Below are positions 41,813 through 42,213 of a stretch of DNA of 42,213 bases, one piece after another (the first letter of the stretch is position 1; every line of letters starts with the position of its first letter). The notes under the pieces are model-generated. The model saw nothing but the letters and a program-made list of their open reading frames with translations. It had not been told where the DNA came from and ran no database searches. The DNA is taken from contig DETS01000117.1 of the NCBI GenBank assembly GCA_002361735.1, forward strand, positions 1 through 42,213. The letters are read 5' to 3'. The DNA comes from Lachnospiraceae bacterium UBA3282. Its GTDB lineage: Bacteria > Bacillota > Clostridia > Lachnospirales > Lachnospiraceae. A program made the translations under genes and the position numbers.

Positions 41813-42213
41813 ATGTGGTGGCAAGTTTTGTTGGCAATAGTTGTCACACTGGTGATTTCTATTCCGGCAGCCGCAATCATCGCAACCAATTATCAGAAAA
41901 AGATGACGGAAGCGAAAATCGGCAATGCGGAAGAAAAGGCCAGGGAAATCATTGACGAAGCTCTCAAAACTGCTGAGACGAAGAAACGCGAGTCGCTACT
42001 TGAGGTCAAGGAAGAATCCATTCGCACGAAGAATGAATTGGACAAGGAGATCAAGGAACGGCGTGCCGAGGCACAGCGCTATGAACGTCGTGTACAGCAG
42101 AAAGAGGAGAACATCGACAAAAAGGCTGACGCTATTGAGAAAAAGGAAGCGAGCCTGGCGGCAAAGGAAGAATCCCTCGCCAAGCAGCGCGAAGAAATTT
42201 CCAAACTGAGCGA
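41813..42213 (+). CDS. rny: Ribonuclease Y, N-terminal part (cut by the window end)
   Basis: RNase Y is the membrane-anchored endoribonuclease that starts mRNA decay in many Firmicutes. From ATG 41813 the frame stays open to the edge (133 codons). Residues 1-25 form a membrane anchor (WWQVLLAIVVTLVISIP), followed by a long highly charged coiled coil beginning with KIGNAEEKAREIIDEA, as in RNase Y. The KH and HD domains lie outside the window. AAGGAGGTG precedes the start by nine bases and can fold into a small hairpin. Confidence 0.88.
   Translation, partial: MWWQVLLAIVVTLVISIPAAAIIATNYQKKMTEAKIGNAEEKAREIIDEALKTAETKKRESLLEVKEESIRTKNELDKEIKERRAEAQRYERRVQQKEENIDKKADAIEKKEASLAAKEESLAKQREEISKLS

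Overview
The window looks like a chromosomal segment of a spore-forming, probably motile Lachnospiraceae-type Clostridium (Bacillota). The reasons are the clostridial gene order Asp23-nusB-xseA-xseB-ispA-dxs-tlyA-nadK-argR-recN-spoIVB, the sporulation genes spoIVB, a Spo0A-type DNA-binding gene and a SpoVB-like flippase, strong GGAGG ribosome binding sites, sigma-A promoters and a Firmicute-type LexA box at recA. Species assignment is inference. No rRNA, tRNA, CRISPR array, transposase or integrase was found.

Layout. (1) 1-10838: end of an unidentified gene, then the conserved housekeeping run from the Asp23 protein through nusB, exonuclease VII, isoprenoid genes (ispA, dxs), tlyA, nadK, argR, recN and the sporulation protease spoIVB. 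(2) About 10840-26480: a hemicellulose/xylo-oligosaccharide island, all on the + strand. It holds GH26 and GH43 hydrolases, a chemoreceptor, a broken LacI-type regulator, a YesM/YesN-type two-component system, a sugar ABC transporter (lipoprotein and two permeases, no ATPase), a GH8 reducing-end xylose-releasing exo-oligoxylanase and an SGNH esterase. (3) 26588-27127: a short protein made almost entirely of the Spo0A DNA-binding domain, without a receiver. (4) 27235-32213: glgA, a SpoVB-like flippase and, convergently, rqcH. (5) 32441-37900: a run from a strong promoter: yicC, remA, gmk, rpoZ, rimO, pgsA, cinA. (6) 37919-39502: a membrane protein with a Tyr/Gly/Gln/Asn/Pro-repeat N-terminus. 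(7) 39897-42213: recA with an SOS promoter, recX, and the start of rny (RNase Y).

How the genes work together. The island reads as a sense-import-digest unit. The binding lipoprotein and permeases bring oligosaccharides in, and the four hydrolases, none with a visible signal peptide, would finish them in the cytoplasm. The YesM/YesN pair probably switches on the transporter from a direct-repeat site just upstream of it. The local LacI repressor has lost its middle and carries a stop codon, although LacI-like operator sequences remain at the chemoreceptor promoter.

Most worth following up: the receiver-less Spo0A-like protein separated from spoIVB by the sugar island; the LacI wreck with surviving operators; a three-copy 14-bp repeat that is both terminator and likely activator site; the prion-like repeat membrane protein; and a string of three hairpins between rimO and pgsA.
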